Shown here: positions 45,981-55,439 of the stretch, one piece after another
How positions within the stretch are numbered: position 1 is the stretch's first letter
Layout of the letters: each line of letters starts with the position of its first letter
DNA from: Lepus europaeus
Taxonomy: Eukaryota > Chordata > Mammalia > Lagomorpha > Leporidae
Direction of reading: 5' to 3'
NCBI RefSeq assembly: GCF_033115175.1
Contig: NC_084827.1
Coordinates: forward strand, 19,090,001-19,154,000
DNA: 64,000 nucleotides
Position numbers and translations under genes: made by a program
The notes under the pieces: generated by a model
What the model was told of the DNA's origin: nothing
Database searches by the model: none
What the model saw: the letters and a program-made list of their open reading frames with translations, nothing else

Positions 45981-46252
45981 AGAGGCCAGCATCCCATATG
46001 GGCGCCGGTTCAAGACCCAGCTGTTCCACTTCCGATCCGGCTCTCTGCTATGGCCTGGGAAAGCAGTGGAAGATGGCCCAAGTCCTTGGGCCTCTGCACC
46101 CATGTGGGAGACCTGGAAGAAGCTCCTGGCTTCGAATTAGCGCAGCTCTGGCTGTTGTGGCCAATTGGGGAGTGAATCAGCGGATGGAAGACCTCTCTCT
46201 CCTTCGCTGTGTAACTCTGACTTTCAAATCAATCAACCAATCTTTAAAAAGA
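45981..46252 (+). repeat. C-repeat SINE lacking its A-box
   Basis: The head 'ggccagc' is joined directly to 'atcccatatgggcgccggtt', removing ~40 bp with the pol III A box. A TSD ggatcaag flanks it, so the shortened form itself may have been inserted. Confidence 0.9.
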
Positions 46253-46793
46253 AAGGATCAAGTTTAGCAGACCTCGGGGGCTCCAGGAGGACCCCGGGCA
46301 GGGGTTGCGAGGTCAGAGCAAGGGTCAAGGGGGTCAGGTGTGCCCACGACGAGGGCCGGGGGGCAGGGGTGTCTGCCACAGCGGGCAGCGACGGGTGGCA
46401 GCGGGGCTCACGGAGCAACCGGCGCGGGGACCAGGGCCTCAGCAGCCGCCAGCGCCCGGGCCACTCGCTGTTGCCGAGGCCCGGGACCCCCGTGGCTGGA
46501 CTTCCTTTCTTGCCCACTCAGACACGGTTTCTGGGGGTGGGAGCTGCTCCACGGACCCACGGCACTAAAACCAAGCCCCTCAGCCAGGGAGGGCTCAGCC
46601 CGATTTCGGCGGCCGCCGCCCCCTGCGGCAGGCGCACAGCGCCAGGGCTGCCACCGCGGCTCCGGGTCTCCGGGCCCAGACCCCCGCCCGGGGAGCGGCG
46701 CGGACCCGGGGAAGCCGCGTCTCCGAAGGCAGCCCGGGCCTGGCCGGCGGAGCGAGCGCCTCGCCAGTTCCCAACCGGGCGGGCGGTAATTAC

Positions 46794-46802
46794 CATGGTC
46801 AT
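46794..46802 (-). CDS. SMKR1: SMKR1, proposed first coding exon (ATG ACC ATG)
   Basis: The minus strand reads GGGAATGACCATG followed by GTAATTACC. The second ATG has the strong context GACCATG. A donor right after it (GT at 46792-46793) joins CCAGGTAAAGGG of the last exon in frame to give M(T)MPGKGKK, matching human MPAKGKK from the second ATG. Support: the reading phase fits exactly, the exon lies in the only strong CpG island upstream, and the human first exon also seems to contribute only the start codon. Weak point: the donor lacks G at +5 (GTAATT). The 5' UTR is estimated to reach about 47000-47060. Confidence 0.62.
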
Positions 46803-47091
46803 TCCCTTCTCAGTCGGGGAGGCGAGCGGGGCATCGGATCCCAACCCGGAAACTCGCCGGACGCCCAACTTCACATCCCCCGGGGGCGGCGCCGCGGCGC
46901 GCTTCGGCCGTGTGTCGGGCCTCCTCCGCGCTCCCGGCCGAACCGCCGCCGGCTGGGGTCGCGCCGCGCCTCCCAGGAGTCCGGCGCCGCGCGGCGGGGC
47001 AGAGGCGCTCGGGGGAGCCGGGCCGGCTCACGGGGCTTCCCAGCCACAGAGCCGTCCGCTCGAGCCGCCGCGCTAGCCCGGCGCCCGGCAC

Positions 47092-47101
47092 GCGCATGCG
47101 C
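47092..47101. promoter_or_regulatory. NRF1-type binding site
   Basis: GCGCATGCGC is a perfect palindromic core of the NRF1 motif, about 290 bp upstream of the SMKR1 start codon. Confidence 0.6.
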
Positions 47102-47122
47102 CACACGGACCGCGCGGGCTGC

Positions 47123-47158
47123 TGGGGCGGGGCGGGGCGGGGCCTCGGGGCGGGGCCG
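47123..47158. promoter_or_regulatory. Clustered GC boxes (SP/KLF sites)
   Basis: Four GGGGCGGGG-type units in 36 bp. The G-runs could also form a G-quadruplex. Confidence 0.65.
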
Positions 47159-47211
47159 GCGCACAAACGCCCAGCGGCCCCGCGCGCGGGAGGTGGGGTG
47201 GTGGTGGTGCC

Positions 47212-47226
47212 GGTTGCCGGGCAACC
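47212..47226. promoter_or_regulatory. X-box (RFX binding site)
   Basis: GGTTGCCGGGCAACC is a perfect inverted repeat fitting the RFX consensus GTNRCC-N(0-3)-RGYAAC. RFX2/3 sites of this form drive ciliary genes in animals. It lies ~410 bp upstream of the SMKR1 start codon within the CpG island. Confidence 0.75.
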
Positions 47227-47260
47227 GGGCCGGCCCGGGACGCGTCTGGGCGCTCAGTAG

Positions 47261-48427
47261 CCTCGACTGCAAGAGAGAGGGCGGGCGTGGCCCCGCGCCC
47301 TGCAGACCGTGGGGAGCTCCGCGGGCACTGCGTGACTTCTTTGGAAACCAAGACTGAGTCTGAGGGTCCAATTGAGGCTGACATGCGGTGACGTTTGTAA
47401 AAGCGGCCCTGGAGTTGGGGCTGGGTGTCCTACACCCCGGATGGAGTGAGGTTGCACAGTGGGTGCGGTTCTGCTTCCAGCCTCTCTCCACAGTTTGCGG
47501 GCGCGACCCTCATTTTTCACTCACTGGACTGCGTGGGTCTCTCTCTTCATCCCTGGCTGGGACAGCCCACCCTCCCTGCGTCCACTTCTCTGGGTCAGCT
47601 CTCCCAGGTTAACCCCTGTTGGATGACTCCCCAGTCTGGCCCAGCCCTGCTTTTCCTGAGCTCTTGTGCAGGCTGATTTAAAGTTGATCATCCTGCCTGG
47701 CCCGTGAATGATGGCTTCGGCAGAAAAAAGGTTCTGCCAGCCCCGGCTTGGGGAAAACTTGTAGGTGCTGAACAAGTGCTCCGTGGCAAGCAGTGGCATC
47801 AGGTGCAGGCTGGCTCCCTCAAGGTAAAAACGGTGGAGCAGGAAGAACCACCCCAAAGGTCCCTCGTTATAAAACGTCCCTTTTTCTGTGGTCACTATCA
47901 ACCTATCATGCTGTTCTTATTTGCTAACCAGTGTTGGGTTTCCTCCCCTTCCTAGGTACCTATCCACAGCAGGTGTGTGACCCCCGGGGGACTGCAGCCT
48001 GCAAGCCAGGGTGTGCTTGGTGCCAGCATTGTGGAAGGCAGGTTGCTTCGGTGTTTCGCTCTCAGTCTGCTGGGGTCCGGGAGCTGCCCCTGGCTGCCCT
48101 GAGCAGAGGGATGGGGGATGGGGATGGGGGCGGTGACAGAAGCCCTTCCCCCAGCATGCTCCGTGTCTCATCGGACTTGACTTCCAAGACGCACGTTCAA
48201 AGATGAAGTTACCGAGAATTTCCATGCTGTGAACTTAGACCGCTAGGCTGCAGATCCCAGCCCTTCGGAGAGTAGGACCCTGGGTGGCCGCCTGGGACAC
48301 ACCTGCCCACGGAGCTGGCCCTGCCCGGGTATGGATATTGGTCGGGGCTCACTGAACTGTACTCTGCAGGGGTGAGCAGTTACTACATACAATTTGTGTC
48401 TCAGTACGGTTGGTGTGTAGACAGCTC
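47261..48427. other. Unique sequence upstream of SMKR1
   Basis: About 1.2 kb without SINEs. No exon is recognised, though it may hold regulatory DNA of SMKR1. Confidence 0.45.
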
Positions 48428-48690
48428 TACAGGAGGCGTTGGGTCTGTGGATAAGAAGTCAGTTAAGATACTTGCGTCTCACACCTGAGGGCCTGGGTTC
48501 CAGCCCCAGCTCCACCTTCCTGCTAGTACAGGCCCTAGGAGGCAGGGACGGTGGCTCAAGGAGATGGATGGTCCTTGGATTGTATTTTTTGGCTTCTGGC
48601 TTTGGCCCAGCTCTTGTGAGCATCTCAGGAGTGAGACAGATGGGAGCTCTCTCTGTCCTCTGTGTCTCTGACTCTCAAATAGATAAGTAG
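48428..48690 (+). repeat. C-repeat SINE, older subfamily
   Basis: Plus-strand 'ggcgttgggtctgtggataa' to 'tctcaaatagataag'. Confidence 0.88.
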
Positions 48691-48944
48691 ATATGAGGCT
48701 GATTCGTAATGTCTCTCTCTCACTGGCCCCGCGTGGTTTATTTTTGCCACACTTCTGTGCGTCTGGGATTTGTGCTTTTGTGCCTCCCGGCTTTTGCACC
48801 CCCGTTTGGCTGGTATGCCATCTCCTCCCTGCCTCTCAGAAACTTCGGCAACCTTTGAGTCCAGGCAGCACGTGTGCCACCTTGGTGAGCTTGCTAACCA
48901 CCAGCACTGCTTTGTGGCCACTCAGCTGCGTCCCTGGATGCACG

Positions 48945-49225
48945 CAGGGGTTGAGGTGCCGCGGGGAACACCCACATCCCGTGTCTGAGTGCCTGGGTTG
49001 TAGTCCTGGCTCTGCTTCTGAGTCCAGCGTCCTGCTGTGATACATGCTCTGCTCACAGCCCCAGAAAGTGGGTTCCTGCCGGCCACATGGGAGACCTGGA
49101 GGAGTTCCAGGCTCCTGGCTTTGACCTGGCCCAGTCCCCGCTGTTAGGGCACTTATTCGGGGAGTGAACCAGAGGACAGGAGATCTCTACATCTCTGTCT
49201 TTCAAATAAAGACAAGTAAACAAAT
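48945..49225 (+). repeat. C-repeat SINE, older subfamily
   Basis: Plus-strand 'gcaggggttgaggtgccgcg' to 'tctttcaaataaagacaag'. Confidence 0.88.
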
Positions 49226-49461
49226 CAACAAAGAATAGACCGCACCTCGGCCTCTGGCATGGCGGTTGTCTGTCCTACAGTTGGACACAGTGGGTATTTA
49301 CTGGTCTGCTTGACAGTGGGCAGCCTTGCTCGGGCTCTTGCGTGCCACAGCAGCAATGGCAGATGTTAATGGAGCAGCTTTCCTGATTCGGAGGGAAGTG
49401 TGACCCCCTGCATTCTGCCGAGCCTGGCGACTCCATGCTTTTTGACCTCTGAGCTTAAGTT

Positions 49462-49768
49462 AAGCAGTGCTATGGTACAGCGGGTTAAGCTGCTACCTGT
49501 GATGCCGGCATCCCACATGAGTGAAGGTTTGAGTCCTGGCTGCTCTGCTTCCAGTCCAGGTCTCTGCTAATGGCCTAGGAAAGCAGTGGAAGATGGTCCA
49601 GGTGCTTGGGTCCCTGCCACCTACATGGGAGACTCGGGTAGAGTTCCTGTCTCTTGGCTTCAGCCTCGCCATTGCAGCCATTTGAGGAGCAAGCTGGCAG
49701 ATGGAAGATTCTTTTCTCTCTCTCTCTCTCTCTCTCTCAGTGCCTTTCAAATAAATAGTTTTTGTAAG
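49462..49768 (+). repeat. C-repeat SINE
   Basis: Plus-strand, complete. It lies 53 bp from an inverted partner. Confidence 0.92.
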
Positions 49769-49821
49769 AAAATTCATGCAGAAGGAGTGGATGAGAGCAG
49801 TACTGGGTCTCCCCACTTTTT

Positions 49822-50109
49822 TATTTTAAATTTATTTTTATTTGTTTGAAAGAGTTACACAGAGAGAGGAGAGGCAGAGAGAGAAAGGGGTCTTCTATCA
49901 GCTGGTTCACTCCCCAGTTGGGCTGCACTGATCTGGAGCCAGGAACCAGGGTGCAGGGGCCCAAGCACTTAGGCCATCTTCTACTGCTTTCCCAGGCCAT
50001 AGCAGAGAGCTGGATCAGAAGTAGAGCAGCTGGGACCCTAACTGGTGCCCATATGGGATGCCGGCACTGCAGGCAGCAGCTTTACCCGCTACACCACAGT
50101 GCTGGCCCC
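49822..50109 (-). repeat. C-repeat SINE
   Basis: Minus-strand 'ttttaaatttatttttattt' to 'accacagtgctggcccc'. Part of the body is missing. Confidence 0.92.
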
Positions 50110-50379
50110 TCCCCACGTGTTTCTGAGACACTGCTTGCTGCTTGCTCATCCCAACTGCACTTAGTCATCACCTGCCTGTCTGCCTCCTGCAGCCCTGTGA
50201 CCTCCCCAGTGTCCCCTCACATGGGGATGGCTCACCCAGCAATGGCAGCGACGACTTCTGTTGGGATGACACCGTGTCTGTGGTGAGGGCAGCCTCCACC
50301 TGCACTCCAGCCCTCAGCTCCGATCATTTCCCACTGTCCACGGGACCACTGCCCTGCCCGGCTGCCACTCAGCTGCTCA
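50110..50379. other. Unique intergenic sequence
   Basis: No feature is recognised. Confidence 0.4.
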
Positions 50380-50503
50380 GCCAGGTCTGGGCCAGGCCAC
50401 AGCCGGGAGCCGGATCGGAGACGGAGTACTGGGGACTAGCACCAGTTCTGCGTCATGGATGCGGGCACTGTAGGCAGTGACTTACCCCACTGCACTGGGC
50501 ACC
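50380..50503 (-). repeat. C-repeat SINE fragment
   Basis: Minus-strand 'gtctgggccaggccacagcc' to 'gtaggcagtgacttacccca'. Confidence 0.7.
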
Positions 50504-50589
50504 TGTGCCCTCATCCTCATGGAGCAGCCTCACAGCTGTGGCGCTCACGTGGACAGCTTGCTGAGCACCGGCACACATCATGTTGGCTC

Positions 50590-50760
50590 CACATCACTGC
50601 TACCTGCTCAGTAGTTTCTGTTGTATTCTGCAATTTGCACACGGGGTCAGAGAGGGTCAATGACCTGCCAGGTTCACCCGGGCATTGCCAGAGCACCCTC
50701 TATCTGTCCGTCTGTCTGTCCAGTCTTTGCTTTAACCGCTAAGTCTTCAGGTGGGGGTTC
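50590..50760 (+). repeat. MIR SINE fragment
   Basis: 'cacggggtcagagagggtca', 'atgacctgccaggttcaccc' match the MIR core and 3' part. Confidence 0.6.
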
Positions 50761-50799
50761 TGGACTGAAGGCCAGCAGGTGAGGGTTCAAGCCCAGCCT

Positions 50800-51197
50800 C
50801 ACTGCCTGTTCAGCAGTTTTCAACAATTCTGCGAATGTCGTGTTTTTGCTGGGAAGGTGTTGGGACCCAGGCATGTGAGACTGCTTTGCAGACTCGAAAT
50901 GCCCCGTGAGCCTGGCTGTAAGGACAGGGAGCCTAGGAAAGCATACTTTGCCACTGGCCGGGGAGACATCAGATGGATGATCCAATGGCGATCCAAACAA
51001 GTCCAGTGGCAAGACTGTCCTCCACTGACCAGAGGGAGCATCAGCCTTTGCACCAGAGAAGCCTCCGCAGTGGCGCCAGGGAGGCGAGCAGGGCTGCGGG
51101 GGTGTGGACCGAAAGGCAGGCCTCACCATGGCACGCCCGCGGCACAGGTTACAGCCAGAATCCGAAGGTAACATCAGTGACCGTGTGTGCATTTTCT
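50800..51197. other. Unique intergenic sequence
   Basis: Frames are open on both strands (50779-51171 plus, 50674-51192 minus) with no recognised product and no splice signals that fit them. Confidence 0.4.
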
Positions 51198-51505
51198 TTT
51201 AAAGATCCATTTATCTATTTTGAAAGCGTTACGGAGAGGGAGCTCTTCCATCCTCTGGTTCATTTCCTGAATGGCCGCAACGGCCAGCGCTGGGCCAAGC
51301 CAAAGCCAGGAGCCAGGAACTTCCTCTGGTCTCCCACGTGGGTGCAAGGGCCCAAGCACTTGTGCCATCCTCTGCTGCTTTTCCCAGGTGCATTAGCAGG
51401 GAGCTGGATTGGAAGAGGAGCAGCCGGGACTGGAACTGGTGCCCATATGGGCTGCCAGCATTGCAGGGGGTGGCTTTACCTGCTACACCACAATGCCAGC
51501 CTTGC
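51198..51505 (-). repeat. C-repeat SINE
   Basis: Minus-strand, complete, 'aaagatccatttatctattt' to 'acaccacaatgccagcc'. Confidence 0.92.
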
Positions 51506-51856
51506 ATTTTTTGTTAAAAGATCCCTTGGTACCACAAGAACTGAACAAATCTTCCTGTGTAAACTCCAAGATGTTAAATTTAGATAACTATTCAACCTCA
51601 CATTGGAATAGCACTAGTTCATTTTTGTCTATTTATGAACACCCATCCTTATGTCTTCTTTATAAATAGTACTGCTAACTGTGCTGGTCTTTAAAAAAAA
51701 TTACCAGAATTGGAGGATACGTTCTTAGAATATCCAGACTTAGAATATTCTATCACTATGTTTCTTAGAAGTTACACTTAAAAATTCCTATTTCCTCCCT
51801 TCCATTTCAGGTCCCTCCCTCCCTCCGTGCTGCCTTTGGATTTCAGGCTTGATCTC
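51506..51856. other. Unique AT-rich sequence
   Basis: No feature is recognised. Confidence 0.4.
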
Positions 51857-51877
51857 TGAAGTCTTACATTAATGATT

Positions 51878-52216
51878 TTTTTTTTTTTGACAGGCAGAGT
51901 GGACAGTGAGAGAGAGAGACAGAGAGAAAGGTCTTCCTTTGCCGTTGGTTCACCCTCCAATGGCCGCCGCGGTTGGCGCGCTGCAGCCAGCGCACCGCAC
52001 TGATCCGATGGCAGGAGCCAGGTGCTTCTCCTGGTCTCCCATGGGGTGCAGGGCCCAAGCACTTGGGCCATCCTCCACTGCACTCCCTGGCCACAGCAGA
52101 GAGCTGGCCTGGAAGAGGGGCAACCAGGACAGAATGCGGTGCCCTGACCGGGAGCAGAACCCGGTGTACCAGCGCCGCAAGGCGGAGGATTAGCCTATTG
52201 AGCCGTGGCGCCGGCC
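51878..52216 (-). repeat. Young C-repeat SINE with perfect 21-bp TSD
   Basis: Full-length minus-strand young subtype. The flanks at 51857-51877 and 52217-52237 are identical over 21 bp, so the insertion is recent. Confidence 0.96.
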
Positions 52217-52239
52217 TGAAGTCTTACATTAATGATTAA

Positions 52240-52560
52240 TGTTAATGGTGCGGGCGTTAAGGGTGGAGACTTGGGAGGTGGGCCCAGTGGGAGGTCTCAG
52301 GGAGTTCTGGAGGGAGGGTTGGTTCTGAAGGCTGAGCTGAGCCCAGCTGCTCTCTCTGCTCTCCCATCCCCCCTGTGAGCCCTTCTCTGCCCCCATGGCA
52401 ATGTGCACTGCCCTCAGCACACAGCAGGCCAGGGGGGCTGTGCTCTTGGACTGTGAACCTCCACAACTACGAGCAGAAATACACCATCTGCTTTATAAAT
52501 GAGCTTCTCCCAGGGATTGCAGTTGTAGCAACAAGGGAAGCTGACTAATATGCTCCTGCG
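52240..52560 (+). mobile_element. LTR fossil, ERVL-MaLR (MST/MLT-like)
   Basis: A plus-strand solo LTR remnant: 'tgggaggtgggcccagtggg', a CT-rich middle, 'ctttataaatgagcttctcc', 'gtagcaacaagggaagctga'. It is old and decayed, with no internal coding part. Confidence 0.65.
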
Positions 52561-52807
52561 TCTCTTCTCTTTGCTTCATTGAGTGCAACAATACATGTTT
52601 CAGGAAAGCCCTGGCTATGAGAACCGACTGCCGAGGGTAGAGGACTGGTGAGGCTATAGGAAAAGACCAAGAAATCCAGAGTCCCACAGAGAGCAGCTGA
52701 TTAGGGACTTAACAGACAGGGGCACGTCTGGGGTGGCTGAAAGACAAGGGGATCCCTGCACCTTGAGGCAGGAGAAAAATGGTTTAATAGACAAACGTGG
52801 CCTGTGG
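52561..52807. other. Unique intergenic sequence
   Basis: No feature is recognised. Confidence 0.35.
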
Positions 52808-53085
52808 CAGGGGTAGGAGTTTGCCCTAATGGTTAAGACACTGCTTGGGACACTCACCTTCAAAAGCAGAGCGCCTGAGTTCAGGCCCCAGCTCCTCTCC
52901 CATTTCCAGCTTCCTGCTAAATGCACACTGGGAGGCAGCCCATGATGGCTCAAGCACTTGGGATCTTGAGTTCTGAGCGCCAGGCTTCAGCCTTACCCAG
53001 CCCCCCGTGTTGTAGTCATTTAGGGAGTGAACCAGTGGATGGGTCCTCGCACTTTCTCTCTGTGTGTGCTTCTCAAAAAAAAAAA
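52808..53085 (+). repeat. C-repeat SINE, older subfamily
   Basis: Plus-strand 'caggggtaggagtttgccct' to 'cttctcaaaaaaaaaaaa', followed by a (GT)n patch. Confidence 0.88.
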
Positions 53086-53204
53086 AGTGCGAGTGTGTGT
53101 ATATGTGTGTATACCTTTCAAGTGGCCAGTGGCTAACTGGAAAGCACCTGGACTTTCTCAAGAAATACATGGGCATATGTGTGCACAGCAGGTTTTGCCA
53201 CCAC

Positions 53205-53383
53205 CCAGGATGCCCACATCCCACACTGGATTGCCTGGTTTGAGTCCTGGCTGCTCCACTTCCAGTCCAGCTCCCTGCGAATGCACCTGGAATGGGAAGT
53301 GGAACAACCAGGACTCAAACCAGCACCCATATGGGATGCCGGCACTGCAGGCAGCTTTACCCGCTATGCCACAGCACCAGCCC
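53205..53383. repeat. Head-to-head inverted pair of C-repeat SINE heads
   Basis: 53205-53285 reads plus-strand head and early body ('tttgagtcctggctgctcca'). About 10 bp later, 53295-53383 reads the same region in reverse ('gaagtggaacaaccaggact' to 'gccacagcaccagcccc'). The result is a near-palindrome. Confidence 0.85.
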
Positions 53384-53417
53384 CTAGCACACATATTACA
53401 GCGCTATGTAATGATTC

Positions 53418-53767
53418 TTTTTTTTTTTTTTTTTTTTGGACAGGCAGAGTGGACAGTGAGAGAGAGAGACAGAGAGAAAGGTCTTCCTTTGCCGTTGGTT
53501 CACCCTCCAATGGCCGCCGCGGCTGGCGTGCTGCGGCCGGCGCACCATGCTGATCCGATGGCAGGAGCCAGGTGCTTCTCCTGGTCTCCCATGGGGTGCA
53601 GGGCCCAAGCACTTGGGCCATCCTCCACTGCCTTCCCGGGCCACAGCAGAGAGCTGGCCTGGAAGAGGGGCAACCGGGACAGAATCCAGTGCCCCGACCG
53701 GGACTAGAACCCGGTGTGCCGGCGCCGCAAGGCGGAGGATTAGTCTAGTGAGCCACGGCGCCGGCCT
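53418..53767 (-). repeat. Young C-repeat SINE
   Basis: Minus-strand full length with TSD tgtaatgattc at 53407-53417 and 53768-53778. Confidence 0.95.
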
Positions 53768-53784
53768 TGTAATGATTCATTTTT

Positions 53785-54066
53785 AAAAGATTTATTTATT
53801 TGAAAGGCAGAGTTACGGAGAAAAAGAAAGGGGTATCTTCCATCCATTGGTTCACTCCTCAAATGGCCACAAATGGCCAGGCCAAAGTCAGGGCTAGGAA
53901 TTGCAGCCTCACCTCTCACATGGGTGGCAGGGGCCCAAACACTCGGGACGTCATTGCCACTTTCCCAGGTGCATTAACAGGGAGCTGGATCTGAGGTGAG
54001 ACAGCCGGGACTCTAGCTGGCACTCCTAGGCGGTGGCTTTAGCTGCTGTGCCACCACACTAGCCCC
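53785..54066 (-). repeat. C-repeat SINE (older) at the same target
   Basis: Minus-strand copy. Flanks taatgattcatttt (53770-53783) and taatgactcatttt (54068-54081) are its TSD, and the left copy overlaps the TSD of the young neighbour. Confidence 0.92.
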
Positions 54067-54081
54067 ATAATGACTCATTTT

Positions 54082-54290
54082 ACCATCACAACCAAATAAG
54101 GAGAGGAGTGGTTTCATCCCCATTTTACAGATGGGGAACCTGCGGCGTAGGGAGATTAAATAATGTGTCACACATGTCACAGCTCATAGAGGCGGAGCAT
54201 GATACAGTCACCAAGATGCCACTATGTGGCACTGCCTGTCTGGGTACAAAGACATCTGTGGCAAAGACAGAATGTCACAGGCATCCATGT
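54082..54290 (+). repeat. MIR SINE
   Basis: 'tttcatccccattttacaga', 'tggggaacctgcggcgtagg', 'gtgtcacacatgtcacagct' is a clear MIR core. Confidence 0.8.
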
Positions 54291-54770
54291 GCGGGATCTT
54301 TGTCCTGCCGGCTCCGTTAGGCGTTTGGACAAAAAGTTTCAGAGTGTTCAGAGCCGCGTTTCCGTCTGGAGGCAGGGGACAGATGGCCCTGCCGTCTGTA
54401 GGAAGGAAGTCTGTCACCAGAGGGGTGTGAGCAGAAGAAGTGGGATGACTTTTGGACTCTTGGGATTCCTTAAACGGTATTGGCTGTTCTCTTCCCTACG
54501 AAATAAAAGCAAAAGTTTCAACTCCTGGCTTGTGGAAAGTCCAGCCGGGACACGTGCCCGTGTCCCCGCTGCAGCCTTGGGTGCTGCCGTGCGTGCGGGG
54601 CTGGGCGTGTGAGCGCAGCAGAGCTGCGGGGGCGGTGGTGTTTCTGGCAGCTGTGTGCGGTTGCCAGGGGCCCTGGGGGCCCTGGGGGGCCCTGGGGGCT
54701 CCCCCCTCCGCCAGCCCCACCACAGCACACACGCCCCACTCTTCCCAGCTAACTGAAAAATATTTGAAGG
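54291..54770. other. Unique GC-rich sequence
   Basis: No exon is recognised. It contains a G-quadruplex-like tract (54667-54698). Confidence 0.45.
54667..54698 (+). other. G-quadruplex-capable tandem repeat
   Basis: Four G-runs (4, 5, 6, 5) separated by CCCT or CCCT-like loops, arranged as ~10-bp GGGGGCCCT units. Confidence 0.7.
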
Positions 54771-55012
54771 CAGCATTAGGGGAGGTTTATTTAATTATTA
54801 AGTAATTACCATATTTTACATTATTAAATGATTATAATAATAATTTATGGTTAATAAGAGAAGATTAATATGGAAAAAATCTCCAAGATTAATTATAAAA
54901 GCAAATACAGAAGAATTGATTACATTCCTGGTGATATAAAAAATATGTTGGTAGGGAGTACATGGGTGAGTATTATGGGAATTTTCTGAAAGAGTTAAAA
55001 ACAATATGTCAG
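54771..55012 (+). mobile_element. L1M 3' fossil, part 1
   Basis: 'aatctccaagattaattata', 'aaagcaaatacagaagaatt' match ancient L1 3' sequence. It continues at 55346-55439 ('gtgattacttctggaaatga') and 55761-55790, broken by two SINEs. Confidence 0.6.
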
Positions 55013-55345
55013 AGCAGGTGTTTGGCACGGTGTTAAATGCCACTTGGGATACCCACATCGTGTACTGGGTTTGAGTCCTGGCTTTACTTCCCATGCCGGC
55101 CTCCCACAAATCTGCACCCTGGGAGGCAGCAGGGAATGGCTCAAGTACTTGGGTCCCTACCACCCATGTGGGAAACCTGGGTAGGATTCTGGGCTCCTGG
55201 CTTTGGCCTGACCCAGCGCTGTCCATTGTGGGCATCTGAGGAGTGAACCAGTAGATGGGAAATCAGTCAATCTCTCTCTCCTCCTCTCTCCCTACCCTCC
55301 TTTCTCTCTCTCTGCTTTTGAAATAAATAAAAATATATTAAAAAA
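55013..55345 (+). repeat. C-repeat SINE in the L1M fossil
   Basis: Plus-strand older copy, 'cagagcaggtgtttggcacg' to 'gaaataaataaaaatatatt'. The flank aatatgt is repeated. Confidence 0.92.
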
Positions 55346-55439
55346 TATGTTGACAGTGATTACTTCTGGAAATGAGGTAGGAATCTGGGTGGGAAGAAAT
55401 TCCATTTCTTGTTGTGTACTCTTGTATTTCTGAATTTTT

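Larger units (their letters stand above)
39245..47060 (-). other. SMKR1: SMKR1 gene span (two exons proposed)
   Basis: The gene runs from a CpG-island promoter (right) to a polyadenylation site near 39245 (left). The intron (39732-46793, about 7.06 kb) holds about ten C-repeat SINEs, MIR, L2 and L1M fossils and no other recognised exon. In human, SMKR1 is a ~10 kb gene on 7q32.1 between STRIP2 and NRF1, which agrees with the size here. The ends of the transcript are estimates. Confidence 0.75.
46270..47260. promoter_or_regulatory. CpG-island promoter of SMKR1
   Basis: About 1 kb of dense CpG, the strongest in the window and free of SINEs. It contains GC boxes, an NRF1-type site and an RFX X-box near its right end, upstream of the proposed SMKR1 start codon at 46802. 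No TATA box is seen, consistent with a dispersed CpG-island start. Long frames open on the plus strand here are a by-product of GC content. Confidence 0.88.

Noticed and set aside
46794-46838. Alternative SMKR1 start at the minus-strand ATGCCC near 46835
   Set aside because: No GT donor follows in a position that keeps the frame, and it would not reproduce the MPGKGKK start.
46165-47076. A 303-codon plus-strand open frame across the CpG island
   Set aside because: It starts in a SINE, has GC-rich biased composition (Arg, Pro, Gly, Ala) and no conserved motif. The island is explained by the minus-strand SMKR1 promoter.
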